A stretch of 64,000 bases of DNA from Bifidobacterium miconisargentati (GTDB lineage: Bacteria; Actinomycetota; Actinomycetes; Actinomycetales; Bifidobacteriaceae), in contig NZ_JAHBBJ010000002.1 of NCBI RefSeq assembly GCF_019331675.1, positions 124,001 through 188,000 of the forward strand, given 5' to 3'. The notes beneath the pieces were generated by a model. That model worked only from the letters and a program-made list of their open reading frames with translations. It searched no databases and was not told where the DNA came from. Position numbers and translations under genes: made by a program. This document shows, in pieces, positions 34,201-44,130 of the stretch (positions are counted from its first letter, which is position 1; every line of letters starts with the position of its first letter).

Positions 34201-36280
34201 CGGCGCTGATGATGGCTGGTACGGTCAGACCGTAGCGTTCGTTGAGCTCGGCCAGTGGGATGCGGTCGGTGAACTCCTTGGCGGCGCCGACGTTCAGCAC
34301 GTGCGGGTTGCGTCCGGTGTGCTCGGCATGACCGGTGCCGTCGCCGCCTGCGATGCAGTGATTTGCGTAATACGCGGTCACCTTCTCGCCCCAGCCGCCT
34401 TCCAGCTGGCCGTCCTCCAATGTGACGACGAGCTCGTGGCGCTCGCGCAACGACTCCAGTGTGGCGGTGTCCAGCGTGCTGCACTGTCTCGGGTCGATGA
34501 CCGTCGCATCGATATTGTGATGCTCGGCCAATTCGACGGCCGTGCGCTCGGCCAGCGGGTACGTGTTGCCCAATCCGATCAGCGCCACGCGGGCCCCCGC
34601 ATGCGTGATGCGCCACGACAGCATATCCGTATCCAAACGGCCTTCGGCAGCCCCGCATACGTTGGCAGCGCCGCGCCCGCCAGTCAACGGCAGCAACGAG
34701 GCATCGCGCTCCGCCGCCAGAATCGGCTCGCCCGGCACGCGGATCACCACCGGGCCGTCCGGCGCGCCCGCGGCCCCGGCCGGCATCGTGGCCCACGCAA
34801 GTCCGGCCAGGAAATCGGCCTGCGAGGTCGGCGTCAGCATCGTCACGCCGGGGATGTTGGCGAACATCGCCACGTCGTACGCGCCGGAATGGGTGTTGTC
34901 CGAACCGGACAGGCCGCCCAGGAAATCCAGCACGGTCACGCGCGAGCGGTTCAGGCTCATCTCCTGGAAGAACTGGTCGTAGGCGCGCTGGAAGAATGAG
35001 GCCGTGGTGGCCACCACGGGCGTGCCGCCGGCCCGAGCGATGCCCGCCGCGAACGTCACCGCGTGCGATTCGGTGATGCCCGTATCCACGTAATGCGCGC
35101 CCGCGCGTTCACGGAACTCATGGGTGATGCCGTTTGAGCCCGGTGTGGCGGGGGAGATGACCACCAGTCCCGGCTCGGTGACGAAACGCGGCTCGAGCGC
35201 GGCCATCGCCAGCTTGCCATAATGCTTGCGCGGGTCGTCCGGGCGTCCGAGCGAGGAATCCGGGTTCTGCCAATGCGAAGCTTCGCACTGGCCCTCGTGC
35301 GGCTCGTGGTCGGACAGGTTGCAATGGTCCGAATGCCACGGTTCGGCGTGCGCGATGTTATCGGTGGGTTTGACGCCGGTGTCGCTTCCGGGGTTTACGG
35401 CTCTGGCGCTTTCGCCCGCGGCGTCACGGGCGGCGTTCTCGGCAGTCACCGTCGTATCGGCGGACGGTTCGCCCGCATATCCTGCACCCTTCAACGTATG
35501 GATATGCACCACCACCGGGTGATCGGTGTCCTTCACCTCGTCGAACGCGGCGATGAGCGCATCCACGTCGTTGCCGTGCTCCACATACCGGTAGTCGAAC
35601 CCGAACGCCTCGAACAGGTTCGGCTGGGCCGTGCCGCCAGAGGCACGCAGGCGGGCGAGCGGACCGTACATGCCGCCGAAATCGCCGGCGATGGACATCT
35701 CGTTGTCATTGACGATGACGATGATGTTGCCGCCCTGCTCCGCCGCGTTGTTCAGCCCCTCGAACGCCACGCCGGAACTCAGCGAACCGTCGCCGATGAT
35801 GGCGATCACATTGCCGATGCCGCTGTCCGGGCCCTCCATGTCGCGGGTTTTCGCCAGTCCGCACGCCAGCGAGATGGACGTGCCGGTGTGACCGAGCACG
35901 AACTGGTCATGCTCGCTTTCGTCCGGGTTCGTGAAACCGGTCACCTCACCGAAACGACCGGCGTCCAGATATGCGGCGGCACGGCCGGTGAGCATCTTGT
36001 GCACGTAGCTTTGATGGGAGACGTCGAACACGATGCGGTCGCGCGGCGAATCGAACACCCTGTGCAGGGCCACCGTGGCCTCCACCATGCCCAGATTGGA
36101 GCCGATATGGCCGCCATGGCGATGACCGTAATCCAGCAGCGTGCGGCGGATCTCGCGGCACAGTTCATGCAGCTGGTCGCGGGACAGGGCCTTGACATCG
36201 GCTGGGTTGGTGATGCTCCGGAGCAGGGGAGCGGAATCGTCGTGCTGTGTGTTCACCGTGCCATCACCCATATCGTTCAT
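34184..36280 (-). CDS. 1-deoxy-D-xylulose-5-phosphate synthase-like transketolase (divergent)
   Basis: The 698-residue protein aligns with Dxs throughout: HIGSNLG, VFDVSHQSYVHKMLTGR, GHTGTSIS, the TPP motif IGDGSLSSGVAFEGLNNA, and GITESHAVTFAAGIA with the catalytic Glu. It differs from standard Dxs. ESH replaces EQH, THSGAYD replaces the usual TH(H/Q)GAFD, and a linker of about 80 residues after KGAGYAGEPS is long and hydrophilic, rich in His and Asp. It resembles the Dxs-like paralogues found beside a normal Dxs in some Gram-positives, so the MEP-pathway reaction is likely but not certain. It is divergent from the MDR gene. Confidence 0.75.
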   Translation of the reverse strand: MNDMGDGTVNTQHDDSAPLLRSITNPADVKALSRDQLHELCREIRRTLLDYGHRHGGHIGSNLGMVEATVALHRVFDSPRDRIVFDVSHQSYVHKMLTGRAAAYLDAGRFGEVTGFTNPDESEHDQFVLGHTGTSISLACGLAKTRDMEGPDSGIGNVIAIIGDGSLSSGVAFEGLNNAAEQGGNIIVIVNDNEMSIAGDFGGMYGPLARLRASGGTAQPNLFEAFGFDYRYVEHGNDVDALIAAFDEVKDTDHPVVVHIHTLKGAGYAGEPSADTTVTAENAARDAAGESARAVNPGSDTGVKPTDNIAHAEPWHSDHCNLSDHEPHEGQCEASHWQNPDSSLGRPDDPRKHYGKLAMAALEPRFVTEPGLVVISPATPGSNGITHEFRERAGAHYVDTGITESHAVTFAAGIARAGGTPVVATTASFFQRAYDQFFQEMSLNRSRVTVLDFLGGLSGSDNTHSGAYDVAMFANIPGVTMLTPTSQADFLAGLAWATMPAGAAGAPDGPVVIRVPGEPILAAERDASLLPLTGGRGAANVCGAAEGRLDTDMLSWRITHAGARVALIGLGNTYPLAERTAVELAEHHNIDATVIDPRQCSTLDTATLESLRERHELVVTLEDGQLEGGWGEKVTAYYANHCIAGGDGTGHAEHTGRNPHVLNVGAAKEFTDRIPLAELNERYGLTVPAIISAVTRCS

Positions 36281-36599
36281 CCCTGCGAATCCCCTTCCAA
36301 TACCGGTAACCTCAAAGGTCTTCTTATACCAAGATTGACCTGAGTCGTACGGGACTACCCCTCAGTCGGCTGAGCCGACAGCTCCCCTGCCAAGGGGAGC
36401 CAAGAAAAAGAGGCATGTCATCCTATTTCGAAGCCTTATCCAAATGAGCCATGCTACCGTCCGATGACGGACCCGCGGCGATCTGCACGGCAATGCGTCC
36501 AACATCTCCGTAAATCATGTGCGGCACCCTGTTTTCCGGGCCTCGGTGTGGGAGAATGATGGCGGTATTTGCCGTAGCACACCAGCAAAGGAGCTCGCC
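36281..36599. other. Divergent spacer between dxs-like and MDR genes
   Basis: Holds AT-rich promoter sequence near 36315-36345, the inverted repeat copy R4 (36355-36401) and the ribosome site of the MDR gene. No gene is seen. Confidence 0.45.
36355..36401 (-). repeat. Dispersed double-hairpin repeat, copy R4
   Basis: Inverted copy: CTACCCCTCAGTCGGC-TGA-GCCGAC precedes AGCTCCCC...GGGGAGCC. Both stems are intact. Confidence 0.8.
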
Positions 36600-37592
36600 A
36601 TGAAGGCCGTATACGCATCCACCGTCAACCCAGCCGAACCGCTTACAGCACTGGAGGTGGGGGAGCGGCCGGAACCGCAGCCCCGTCCATACTGGTCCAC
36701 CGTCTCGGTCAAGGCCGCGACCGTGAACCATCATGACCTCTGGTCGCTGCAGGGCGTGGGCCTCGCCGCCGAGCAGACGCCGATGATCCTCGGCACCGAC
36801 GCCGCCGGCATCCTGGACGAGGACATCCCCGGCAAGCACGGCCTCAAGGCCGGCAGCGAAGTGGTGCTGTACACCTTCGTCGGCACGGACGGCGCGGGCG
36901 TGGCCCCCGGCGAACGCCGCACGATCCTTTCGGAGAAGTATCCCGGCACGCTGGCCGAGAAGACCGCCGTGCCCTCCGCCAACGTGTTCGCCAAGCCCGC
37001 GAACCTCACCATGGCGGAGGCCGCCGCGCTCGGCACCAGCTGGCTGACCGCCTATTCCATGCTGTTCAACGCGGCGAACGTCAAGCCAGGGGACACCGTG
37101 CTCATCCAGGGCGCCGGCGGCGGCGTATCCACCGCAGCCATCCAGTTGGCCCACGCGGCCGGCCTTGAGGTGTTCGTCACCTCGCGCAGCGAGGCCAAGC
37201 GGGCCAAGGCGCTGGAACTTGGTGCGGACGCCGCTTTCGAGGCCGGCGCACGATTGCCGCGCAAGGTGGATGCGGTCATCGAATCCGTGGGCTCCGCCAC
37301 ATGGAGCCATTCGGTCAAATCCGTGCGTCCCGGCGGCACCATCGCCATCTGCGGTGCCACCACCGGCGACCAGCCCGGTGCCGAACTGACGCGCATCTTC
37401 TTCCAGGACATCCGCGTGCAGGGCAACACGATGGGTTCGCGCGAGGACTTCGCCCGCCTGCTGCGGCTCGTGGAGCATGCCGACCTCCATCCCGCCATCG
37501 ATTCGGTATACACGGGCCTTGACGCCGCGCCCGAAGCCTTCGCCAGGATGGTCGGCGGCGACATGTTCGGCAAGATCGTGCTGGAGGTCTGA
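36600..37592 (+). CDS. MDR-family quinone-oxidoreductase-like dehydrogenase
   Basis: The 330-residue medium-chain reductase has the N-terminal GroES-like fold with VNHHDLWSLQGVG and MILGTDAAGI, and the NADP-binding loop GAGGGVSTAAIQLA (about 165-178). The catalytic-zinc cysteine and structural-zinc cysteines of alcohol dehydrogenases are absent, so it belongs with the zinc-free quinone or enone reductases. AAAGGAG lies 7 bases before the start; the frame's earlier ATG at 36519 is unsupported. Probably a stand-alone gene. Confidence 0.85.
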   Translation: MKAVYASTVNPAEPLTALEVGERPEPQPRPYWSTVSVKAATVNHHDLWSLQGVGLAAEQTPMILGTDAAGILDEDIPGKHGLKAGSEVVLYTFVGTDGAGVAPGERRTILSEKYPGTLAEKTAVPSANVFAKPANLTMAEAAALGTSWLTAYSMLFNAANVKPGDTVLIQGAGGGVSTAAIQLAHAAGLEVFVTSRSEAKRAKALELGADAAFEAGARLPRKVDAVIESVGSATWSHSVKSVRPGGTIAICGATTGDQPGAELTRIFFQDIRVQGNTMGSREDFARLLRLVEHADLHPAIDSVYTGLDAAPEAFARMVGGDMFGKIVLEV

Positions 37593-37662
37593 CCCTGCAG
37601 GCGAATCGGCACAGGGGAGTACAGTGAAATCATCATTCTCAATAACTAGGGAGTAAATGATA

Positions 37663-38163
37663 ATGGCAAATGAATCCAAGCCCGAAGTCGCGGTGGTCAT
37701 GGGATCCTCCAGCGACTGGGAGACCATGAAGCGCGCCTGCGACATCCTCGACCAGTTCGGCGTCGCCTACCACAAGCAGGTCATCTCCGCGCACCGCACC
37801 CCGGAACTCATGGCCGACTTCGCGCACAACGCCCGCAAGAACGGTCTCAAGGTCATCATCGCCGGTGCCGGCGGCGCCGCCCACCTGCCCGGCATGATCG
37901 CCGCCCAGACCACGCTACCCGTGATCGGTGTGCCGGTGCGCTCGCATGCCCTGTCCGGCTGGGATTCGCTGCTGTCCATCGTGCAGATGCCCGGCGGCAT
38001 CCCCGTGGCCACCACGGCCGTGGGCAACTCCGGTGCCACCAACGCCGGCCTGCTCGCCGTGCAGATGCTCTCCGCATTCGACGAGTCCCTGGCCCAAAAG
38101 CTCGAGGACTACCGCAACTCCCTGAAGGAAAAGGTGGCTGAATCCAATGCCCAGCTTGTCTGA
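37663..38163 (+). CDS. purE: N5-carboxyaminoimidazole ribonucleotide mutase
   Basis: The 166-residue class I PurE has the nucleotide loop [10 protein letters not shown], the catalytic SAHRTP and [11 protein letters not shown] segments and the [15 protein letters not shown] region. It converts N5-CAIR to CAIR in purine synthesis. ATG 37663 is preferred because GGGAG lies 9 bases upstream; ATG 37657 would add two residues. Its last 17 bases overlap purK, so the two enzymes are translationally linked. Confidence 0.95.
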   Translation: MANESKPEVAVVMGSSSDWETMKRACDILDQFGVAYHKQVISAHRTPELMADFAHNARKNGLKVIIAGAGGAAHLPGMIAAQTTLPVIGVPVRSHALSGWDSLLSIVQMPGGIPVATTAVGNSGATNAGLLAVQMLSAFDESLAQKLEDYRNSLKEKVAESNAQLV

Positions 38164-39376
38164 GGAAACCCACGGCGCCGTCTCCATGCTGCAGCCGGGT
38201 GCCACGATCGGCATCATCGGCGGCGGTCAGCTCGGCCGCATGATGGCCCTGTCCGCCAAGTACATGGGCTTCCGCATCGGCGTGCTCGACCCGACCCCGG
38301 ACTGCCCCACCGCGCAGGTGGCCGACTTCCAGGTGGTGGGCGAGTACGACGACAAGACCGCCATCCATGATCTGGCCGAGAAGTCCGACGTGCTCACCTA
38401 CGAATTCGAGAACGTGGACGCCGAATCCATCGACGAGGTGCGTCATCTTGTGGCCGCCCCGCAGGGCACCGACCTGTTGCGCGTGACCCAGGACCGCATC
38501 AACGAGAAGACCTTCATCAACCAGCACGGCATCGAAACCGCTCCCTGGCGCGAGGTCAACGACTTCGACGAGCTCGAGGCCGCCATCGACGAGCTGCATT
38601 ACCCGTGCGTGCTCAAGACCCGTTCCGGCGGCTACGACGGCCACGGCCAGCATGTGCTGAAGAACGATTCCGATCTGGAGAAGATCCGCGCCCGCGGCGA
38701 CCGCGGCGGCGGCTTCCCGCCCTCGATCCTCGAAGGCTTCGTGGACTTCGCGTTCGAGGCGTCCATCCTGGTCTCCGGCAACGGCAAGGACTACGTGACC
38801 TTCCCGATCGTGCGTAACGACCATCGCAACAACATCCTGCACATGACCATCGCCCCGGCCGAAGTGAGCCCGGCGATCGCCAATACCGCGCACGAGATGG
38901 CGCTGGCGCTGGCCAAGGGCTTCGAACTGGCCGGCACGCTCGCCATCGAGCTGTTCGTGACCAAGGACGGCCGTGTCATCGTCAACGAGCTCGCCCCGCG
39001 TCCGCACAACTCCGGCCACTACACCATCGAGGCGTGCTCCATCGACCAGTTCGACGCGCACATCCGCGGCATCGCCGGCTGGCCGCTCATCCAGCCGAAG
39101 CTCCTGAGCCCGGCCGTGATGGTCAACGTGCTCGGCCAGCATGTGTCTCCCACGCGCGCGCAGATCGCCGAACACCCGGAATGGAACGTGCACGATTACG
39201 GCAAGGCCCAGGTGCGCCACAACCGCAAGATGGGCCATATCACCGTGCTCACGGACGACACCGCCCGCACGGTGGCTGAGCTTGAGGCGACCGGCTGCTG
39301 GGATGATCTGAAGCCCTACGCCCGCCCGTTCGTGCAGCCGTCCGAGCCCGCCGTGCCGTCCGCTCAGGAGGCGTAA
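38147..39376 (+). CDS. purK: N5-carboxyaminoimidazole ribonucleotide synthase
   Basis: The 409-residue ATP-grasp enzyme has [18 protein letters not shown] near its start, [21 protein letters not shown] (ATP-grasp lysine) and the metal-binding [16 protein letters not shown]. It makes N5-CAIR from AIR, ATP and bicarbonate, the substrate of the overlapping purE. ATG 38147 has AAGGTGGCT before it; a start at 38186 would still keep the whole fold. The C-terminal [15 protein letters not shown] is an ordinary loose tail. Confidence 0.95.
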   Translation: MPSLSEETHGAVSMLQPGATIGIIGGGQLGRMMALSAKYMGFRIGVLDPTPDCPTAQVADFQVVGEYDDKTAIHDLAEKSDVLTYEFENVDAESIDEVRHLVAAPQGTDLLRVTQDRINEKTFINQHGIETAPWREVNDFDELEAAIDELHYPCVLKTRSGGYDGHGQHVLKNDSDLEKIRARGDRGGGFPPSILEGFVDFAFEASILVSGNGKDYVTFPIVRNDHRNNILHMTIAPAEVSPAIANTAHEMALALAKGFELAGTLAIELFVTKDGRVIVNELAPRPHNSGHYTIEACSIDQFDAHIRGIAGWPLIQPKLLSPAVMVNVLGQHVSPTRAQIAEHPEWNVHDYGKAQVRHNRKMGHITVLTDDTARTVAELEATGCWDDLKPYARPFVQPSEPAVPSAQEA

Positions 39377-39384
39377 GCGCCGGC

Positions 39385-39810
39385 ATGGCTGAACATATCG
39401 AACGTCAGACCAAGCAGAAAGACGCCATCCATGCGGCGCTCGCGGACTGCGACGAGTTCATCTCCGCGCAGGACCTGCACCGCCGCATGCAGGACGAGGG
39501 CTCCAAAATCGGCCTGGCCACCGTCTACCGTCAGCTGAACGCGCTGGCGGACGCCGGTGCCGCCGACACTATCCGTCTGGACGGCCAGCAGCTGTTCCGC
39601 CTGTGCGGGGACGACGGCCACCATCATCACCTGGTGTGCCGCAACTGCGGCAAGACCGTGGAGATCGATCCGCCGAGCGAAACCTGGCTGCGCAAGGTGG
39701 CCGAGGGACACGGCTTCACCGTGGAATCCCACACGCTGGAGGTGTTCGGCTTATGCGCCGACTGCCGCAAGGCCGAGGAGGATGGCAAAGCCGAGCCAGA
39801 CGCACGTTGA
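39385..39810 (+). CDS. Fur-family metalloregulator (Zur-like)
   Basis: The 141-residue protein has the Fur winged helix (FISAQDLHRRMQDEGSKIGLATVYRQLNAL), the metal-binding HHHHLVC segment and two CxxC pairs (CRNC and CADC) for structural zinc. It lies only 8 bases after purK and may be in the same transcript. The residues do not settle whether zinc, iron or peroxide is sensed; a zinc sensor is the best guess. A terminator follows at 39835. Confidence 0.85.
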   Translation: MAEHIERQTKQKDAIHAALADCDEFISAQDLHRRMQDEGSKIGLATVYRQLNALADAGAADTIRLDGQQLFRLCGDDGHHHHLVCRNCGKTVEIDPPSETWLRKVAEGHGFTVESHTLEVFGLCADCRKAEEDGKAEPDAR

Positions 39811-39834
39811 GTCGACGATTCTTCTGCCCATATG

Positions 39835-39882
39835 CGAAAGGCGGTGGATGCCTGCTTTAACAGCAGACACCCACCGCCTTCG
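39835..39882. terminator. Terminator after purE-purK-fur
   Basis: CGAAAGGCGGTGG pairs with CCACCGCCTTCG, and the inner GCCTGCT with AGCAGAC. It lies just after the Fur-family stop. Confidence 0.7.
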
Positions 39883-39910
39883 TTATGTGCCAAAGCTGGC
39901 GTCATTCTTT

Positions 39911-40023
39911 GGCTTCCCTCTCCGAGGGGAGCTGTCGAACGGTGAGACTGAGGGGAGTTGCGGTGATATCCATGTGCTCCCTTCAGTCGGCTTCGCCGCC
40001 AGCTCCCCTCAGAGAGGGGAGCC
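39911..40023. repeat. Composite inverted pair of the dispersed repeat (R5a/R5b)
   Basis: R5a (39911-39958) begins GGCTTCCCTC and R5b (39976-40023) ends GAGAGGGGAGCC in the opposite orientation. The 113-bp element separates the purEK unit from the converging metK gene. Confidence 0.75.
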
Positions 40024-40036
40024 CCACAAAACAGAC

Positions 40037-41260
40037 TCACTCCGCGGCGATGGCGGCCTTGAGCTCGTCCACCTTGTCGGTGCGCTCCCACGGGAACTCG
40101 ACGTCCGTGCGGCCGAAGTGGCCGTATGCGGCGGTCTTCAGGTAGATCGGGCGCTTCAGGTCGAGTTCGTCGATGATGGCGGCCGGGCGCAGGTCGAACA
40201 CCTTGCGCACCGCGGCGGCGATCTGGCCGCGCGTCACGCCGTCACGTTCGGTGCCGAAGGTCTCCACGTTGATGGACACCGGGTCGGCCACGCCGATGGC
40301 GTACGCCACCTGTACCTCGGCCTTGTGCGCCAGGCCGGCGGCCACGATGTTCTTGGCCACCCAGCGCGTGGCGTATGCGGCGGAACGATCCACCTTGCTC
40401 GGATCCTTGCCGGAGAACGCGCCGCCGCCGTGATGGGCGGCGCCGCCGTAGGTGTCCACGATGATCTTGCGGCCGGTCAGGCCCGCGTCGGCGGCCGGGC
40501 CGCCCAGCACGAACGAGCCGGTCGGGTTCACCAGCTGGCGATAGCCCTCGTACGGCACCTTGTCGCCCAGCACATCCTTGAGCACCGGGTCGATGACGTG
40601 CTCCTTGAGCTGGGCCTCAAGCCACTCGTGCGTGGCCTCGGGGTCATGCTGGGTGGAGATGAGCACCGTGTCGAGGCGCACGGGGCGGTCATTGTCGTCG
40701 TATTCGATGGTCACCTGGGTCTTGCCGTCCGGACGCAGATGCGGCACCTCGCCGGACTTGCGCACTTCGGTCAGACGGAAGGCGAGACGATGCGCCAGAT
40801 AGATCGGCAGCGGCATGAGCACGGGGGTTTCATCGGTGGCGTAGCCGAACATCACGCCCTGATCGCCGGCGCCCTGCGCCTCGTAACGCTGTTCGCGGCT
40901 GGCGGCGGACTCCTCGGCGGCGTTGAGGCGGCTCACGCCCTGATTGATTTCGGCGCTCTGGCCGGTGATGGCCACGATCACACCGCAGGAATCGGCGTCC
41001 AGGCCGACTTCGGAGGAGGTGTAGCCGATGTTGTGCAGGGTCTCGCGGACCTTGGCCTGCACGTCGCAGTACCCCTTGGACGTGACTTCGCCGAAGACCA
41101 GGAACACGCCCGTGGCGGCGGAGGTCTCCACGGCGACATGGCTCGTGGGATCCTGCGCCAGCAGGTCGTCGAGAATGGCATCGGAGATTTGATCGCAGAC
41201 CTTGTCAGGATGGCCTTCGGTAACGGATTCGGCGGAAATAAGCCGCTTTTCTTCGGTCAT
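40037..41260 (-). CDS. metK: S-adenosylmethionine synthetase
   Basis: The 407-residue protein has [21 protein letters not shown] at its start, [13 protein letters not shown], the P-loop-like [16 protein letters not shown] and the C-terminal GHFGR. It makes SAM from methionine and ATP. ATG 41260 has AAAGGGA before it; an upstream in-frame start at 41308 is not supported. The 140-base leader up to the terminator at 41408 contains small hairpins but no SAM riboswitch class that I recognise. Confidence 0.97.
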   Translation of the reverse strand: MTEEKRLISAESVTEGHPDKVCDQISDAILDDLLAQDPTSHVAVETSAATGVFLVFGEVTSKGYCDVQAKVRETLHNIGYTSSEVGLDADSCGVIVAITGQSAEINQGVSRLNAAEESAASREQRYEAQGAGDQGVMFGYATDETPVLMPLPIYLAHRLAFRLTEVRKSGEVPHLRPDGKTQVTIEYDDNDRPVRLDTVLISTQHDPEATHEWLEAQLKEHVIDPVLKDVLGDKVPYEGYRQLVNPTGSFVLGGPAADAGLTGRKIIVDTYGGAAHHGGGAFSGKDPSKVDRSAAYATRWVAKNIVAAGLAHKAEVQVAYAIGVADPVSINVETFGTERDGVTRGQIAAAVRKVFDLRPAAIIDELDLKRPIYLKTAAYGHFGRTDVEFPWERTDKVDELKAAIAAE

Positions 41261-41407
41261 ATCATCCCTTTCCCCAGGACTTATCGCCCCGCGCCGGACG
41301 CGAGGCACAATGATACGTTCGTTGTTGATGTTGAATTATCGGCGGACGGTGCGCATCTGATACATGCCGGATGCATATTGCCCGTCGTGGCGAAGCGGGC
41401 ATGCAAA

Positions 41408-41443
41408 AGGGCTCGTGCCAACCAGCGCGGTGGCACGAGCCCT
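41408..41443 (-). terminator. Terminator between rpoZ and metK
   Basis: AGGGCTCGTGCCA and TGGCACGAGCCCT pair perfectly around ten bases. On the minus strand four T follow, so it ends transcripts coming from rpoZ. Confidence 0.8.
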
Positions 41444-41583
41444 AGCGTGTTTGCTTCTGATGACGAGTTATAGCCGTTATCGGCCAAGGTGGCAAGTGTG
41501 TCGCCCAAATTCACCGTTCCGGTGAAAACCCTGCCTCCGGTCCGCAGTCCCGACTATCAGAGCCTCAGACGTGACGGACGAGG

Positions 41584-41868
41584 TCAGTTGCCCTCGTTGG
41601 TGTCGTCCTCGCCCAGGGTCTCCTCAAGCAGACCCTCGTCGATCTCACGGAAGGCGATGGACAGCGGCTTCTCGTTGTTCTGGTATTCCACCAGCGGGCC
41701 GACGTTCTGCAGCAGGCCCTCGTTGAGCTGGGTGAAGTAGGAGTTGATCTGACGGGCGCGCTTGGCCGCGAAGATGGCCAGCGCGTACTTGGAATCGGCG
41801 TGCTGCATGAGGTCGTCGATCGGCGGGTTCGCAAGACCGGTGGGGTGCGGGTCGGTGCCAAAAGCCAT
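41584..41868 (-). CDS. rpoZ: RNA polymerase omega subunit
   Basis: The 94-residue protein starts [21 protein letters not shown] and has the omega core [21 protein letters not shown]. The length and the acidic C-terminus ([13 protein letters not shown]) match actinobacterial omega. It helps assemble RNA polymerase. It is the first gene on this strand after the divergent ilvD promoter region. Confidence 0.92.
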   Translation of the reverse strand: MAFGTDPHPTGLANPPIDDLMQHADSKYALAIFAAKRARQINSYFTQLNEGLLQNVGPLVEYQNNEKPLSIAFREIDEGLLEETLGEDDTNEGN

Positions 41869-42074
41869 GATGCTTATCTCCAGACTTGGAAAAATCTATC
41901 TCAAACGAAGCCAGTGTAGCCGTTCGGGCAGACTTCCCCGGAATATCGTCCTTTTTACGTACGTTACGGCTTTTCCAGGTGTTTTCCCGTACCCCGGAAA
42001 AGTTACGTTTTTGAAAATTCCATTATGTGAGTCTTGACAAAACCCGTGTCCCGCGTAAGGGCTTGAATGGAGTC

Positions 42075-43940
42075 ATGACTGAAATGCGATCTGCAAAACT
42101 CATGTCCGGCCGCGTCTTCGCAGGCGCGCGCGCCCTGTACCGTGCCGCTGGCGTCAGCGGTGACGACATGGGCAAGAAGCCCATCATCGCCATCGCCAAC
42201 TCCTTCGACGAGTTCCTCCCCGGCCACGTCCACCTGAACAAGGTGGGCCGCATCGTCTCCGAGGCCATCAAGGAAGCGGGCGGCATCCCGCGCGAGTTCA
42301 ACACGATGGCCGTGGACGACGGCATCGCCATGGGCCACACCGGCATGCTCTACTCCCTGCCTTCCCGCGATATCATCGCCGATACCGTGGAATACCAGTG
42401 CAACGCGCACTGCGCCGACGCCCTGATCTGCATCCCGAACTGCGACAAGGTGGTTCCGGGCATGCTCATGGCCGCCCTCCGCCTCAACATCCCGACCGTG
42501 TTCGTCTCCGGCGGTCCGATGGAAGCCGGCACCACCGTGCTGGCCGACGGCACCGTCAAGAAGAACACCGACCTCATCTCCGTGATGTACGCCTCCGCCG
42601 ACGACAACGTCTCCGAGGAGGATCTGCTCAACTACGAGAAGACCGTGTGCCCCACCTGCGGTTCCTGCGCCGGCATGTTCACCGCCAACTCGATGAACTG
42701 CCTGACCGAGGCCATCGGCCTGGCCCTGCCGGGCAACGGCACCATCCTGGCCTCCCACTCCTACCGCAAGGACCTGTTCAAGCGCGCCGCGCAGCAGGTG
42801 GTCAAGATCGCCAACCAGTACTACCGCGATGACGACGATTCCGTGCTGCCGCGCTCCATCGCCACCAAGGAAGCCTTCGAGAATGCCATGACCATGGACG
42901 TGGCCATGGGCGGTTCCACCAACACCGTGCTGCACATCCTGGCCATGGCCCAGTCCGCCGACGTGGACTTCACCCTGGACGACATCGAGCGCATCTCCCA
43001 CACCGTGCCCTGCATCTGCAAGGCCTCGCCGTCCGGCAAGTGGGAGATCTCCGACGTGCATCGCGCCGGTGGCATCACCGGCATCCTCGGCGAGCTCGAC
43101 CGTGCCGGCAAGCTGCACCGCAACGTGCACTCCATCGATTACCCGACGCTTGAGGACAAGCTCAACGACTGGGACATCATGCGCCCCACCTGCACCGAGG
43201 AAGCCAAGCAGATGTACAAGGCCGCACCGGGCCACATCATCTCCCCGGAGCCGTGGACACACACCACGCTGTTCGACACGCTCGACACCGACCGCGTCAA
43301 CGGCGCCATCCATGACATCGACCACCCGGAGATCCACGAGGGCGGCCTCGCCGTACTGCGCGGCAACCTGGCCCCCGACGGCTGCGTGGTCAAGACCGCC
43401 GGCGTGCCGCAGGAGATCTGGAAGTTCCGTGGCCCGGCCCTGGTGGTCGAGTCCCAGGAAGAGGCCATCAAGGTCATCCTGGACGATACGCTCAAGCCCG
43501 GCATGGCCCTGGTGATCCGTTACGAGGGCCCGAAGGGCGGCCCGGGCATGCAGGAGATGCTGTACCCGACCTCCTTCGTCAAGGGCAAGGGTATCGGCAA
43601 GCAGGTGGCCATGCTCACCGACGGCCGCTACTCCGGCGGTTCCTCCGGTCTGGCCATCGGCCACATCGCGCCTGAGGCCGCCAACAAGGGCCCGATCGCG
43701 CTCATCAAGAACGGCGACATCATCAACATCGATATCGAGAACCGTTCGGTGAACGTCGAGCTGACCGACGAGCAGCTGGCCGAGCGCCGCGCCGAGCTCG
43801 AGGCCGGTGACGGCTACGTGGCTCACCGCGACCGCAAGGTGTCCCAGGCCCTCAAGGCCTACGCCGCCTTCGCCCGCTCCGCCGACAAGGGCGCCACGCG
43901 AGATCCCGAGCTTATTAATAAGCTCTCCGGCCTCGCCTGA
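42075..43940 (+). CDS. ilvD: Dihydroxy-acid dehydratase
   Basis: The 621-residue enzyme has the iron-sulfur and active-site motifs [21 protein letters not shown] and [18 protein letters not shown], and the C-terminal [17 protein letters not shown]. It makes the keto-acid precursors of valine, leucine and isoleucine. ATG 42075 follows TGGAG. The frame's earlier ATG at 42027 is rejected. TTGACA at 42033 may be its -35 box. A very strong terminator follows. Confidence 0.96.
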   Translation: MTEMRSAKLMSGRVFAGARALYRAAGVSGDDMGKKPIIAIANSFDEFLPGHVHLNKVGRIVSEAIKEAGGIPREFNTMAVDDGIAMGHTGMLYSLPSRDIIADTVEYQCNAHCADALICIPNCDKVVPGMLMAALRLNIPTVFVSGGPMEAGTTVLADGTVKKNTDLISVMYASADDNVSEEDLLNYEKTVCPTCGSCAGMFTANSMNCLTEAIGLALPGNGTILASHSYRKDLFKRAAQQVVKIANQYYRDDDDSVLPRSIATKEAFENAMTMDVAMGGSTNTVLHILAMAQSADVDFTLDDIERISHTVPCICKASPSGKWEISDVHRAGGITGILGELDRAGKLHRNVHSIDYPTLEDKLNDWDIMRPTCTEEAKQMYKAAPGHIISPEPWTHTTLFDTLDTDRVNGAIHDIDHPEIHEGGLAVLRGNLAPDGCVVKTAGVPQEIWKFRGPALVVESQEEAIKVILDDTLKPGMALVIRYEGPKGGPGMQEMLYPTSFVKGKGIGKQVAMLTDGRYSGGSSGLAIGHIAPEAANKGPIALIKNGDIINIDIENRSVNVELTDEQLAERRAELEAGDGYVAHRDRKVSQALKAYAAFARSADKGATRDPELINKLSGLA

Positions 43941-43950
43941 TAGACATTTG

Positions 43951-44004
43951 GTGATATGAAAGAAGTCCTCCACGGAATACCGTGGAGGACTTCTTTCATA
44001 TCAC
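43951..44004. terminator. Perfect 25-bp stem terminator after ilvD
   Basis: Arms of 25 bases, starting GTGATATGAAAGAAGTCC and mirrored exactly, surround a 4-base loop AATA. It is immediately followed by repeat copy R6a. Confidence 0.85.
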
Positions 44005-44005
44005 T

Positions 44006-44117
44006 GGCTCCTTCTCTGAGAGGAGCCGTCAACGAAGTTGACTGAGGGAAGTGCTGCGAGTGGGGTAAGGGATTCTCTCAGTCCCCTACGGTGACAACTT
44101 CCCTCAGGAAGGAAGCC
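44006..44117. repeat. Composite inverted pair of the dispersed repeat (R6a/R6b)
   Basis: R6a (44006-44052, GGCTCCTTCTCTGAGAGGAG...) and R6b (44073-44117, inverted, ending GGAAGGAAGCC) form a 112-bp element between the converging ilvD and fmt genes. The copies are more diverged than R3 or R4. Confidence 0.65.
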
Positions 44118-44130
44118 AAAATGCTTGGCT

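Noticed and set aside
34301..36343. Long plus-strand frames opposite the dxs-like gene
   Set aside because: Mirror frames caused by high third-position GC; the minus strand encodes recognisable Dxs motifs.
41261..41407. SAM riboswitch upstream of metK
   Set aside because: The leader has small hairpins, but I could not match the conserved core of any SAM riboswitch class.
41281..41514. 77-residue minus-strand frame upstream of metK
   Set aside because: It runs through the rpoZ terminator stem, lacks a ribosome site and resembles no family.
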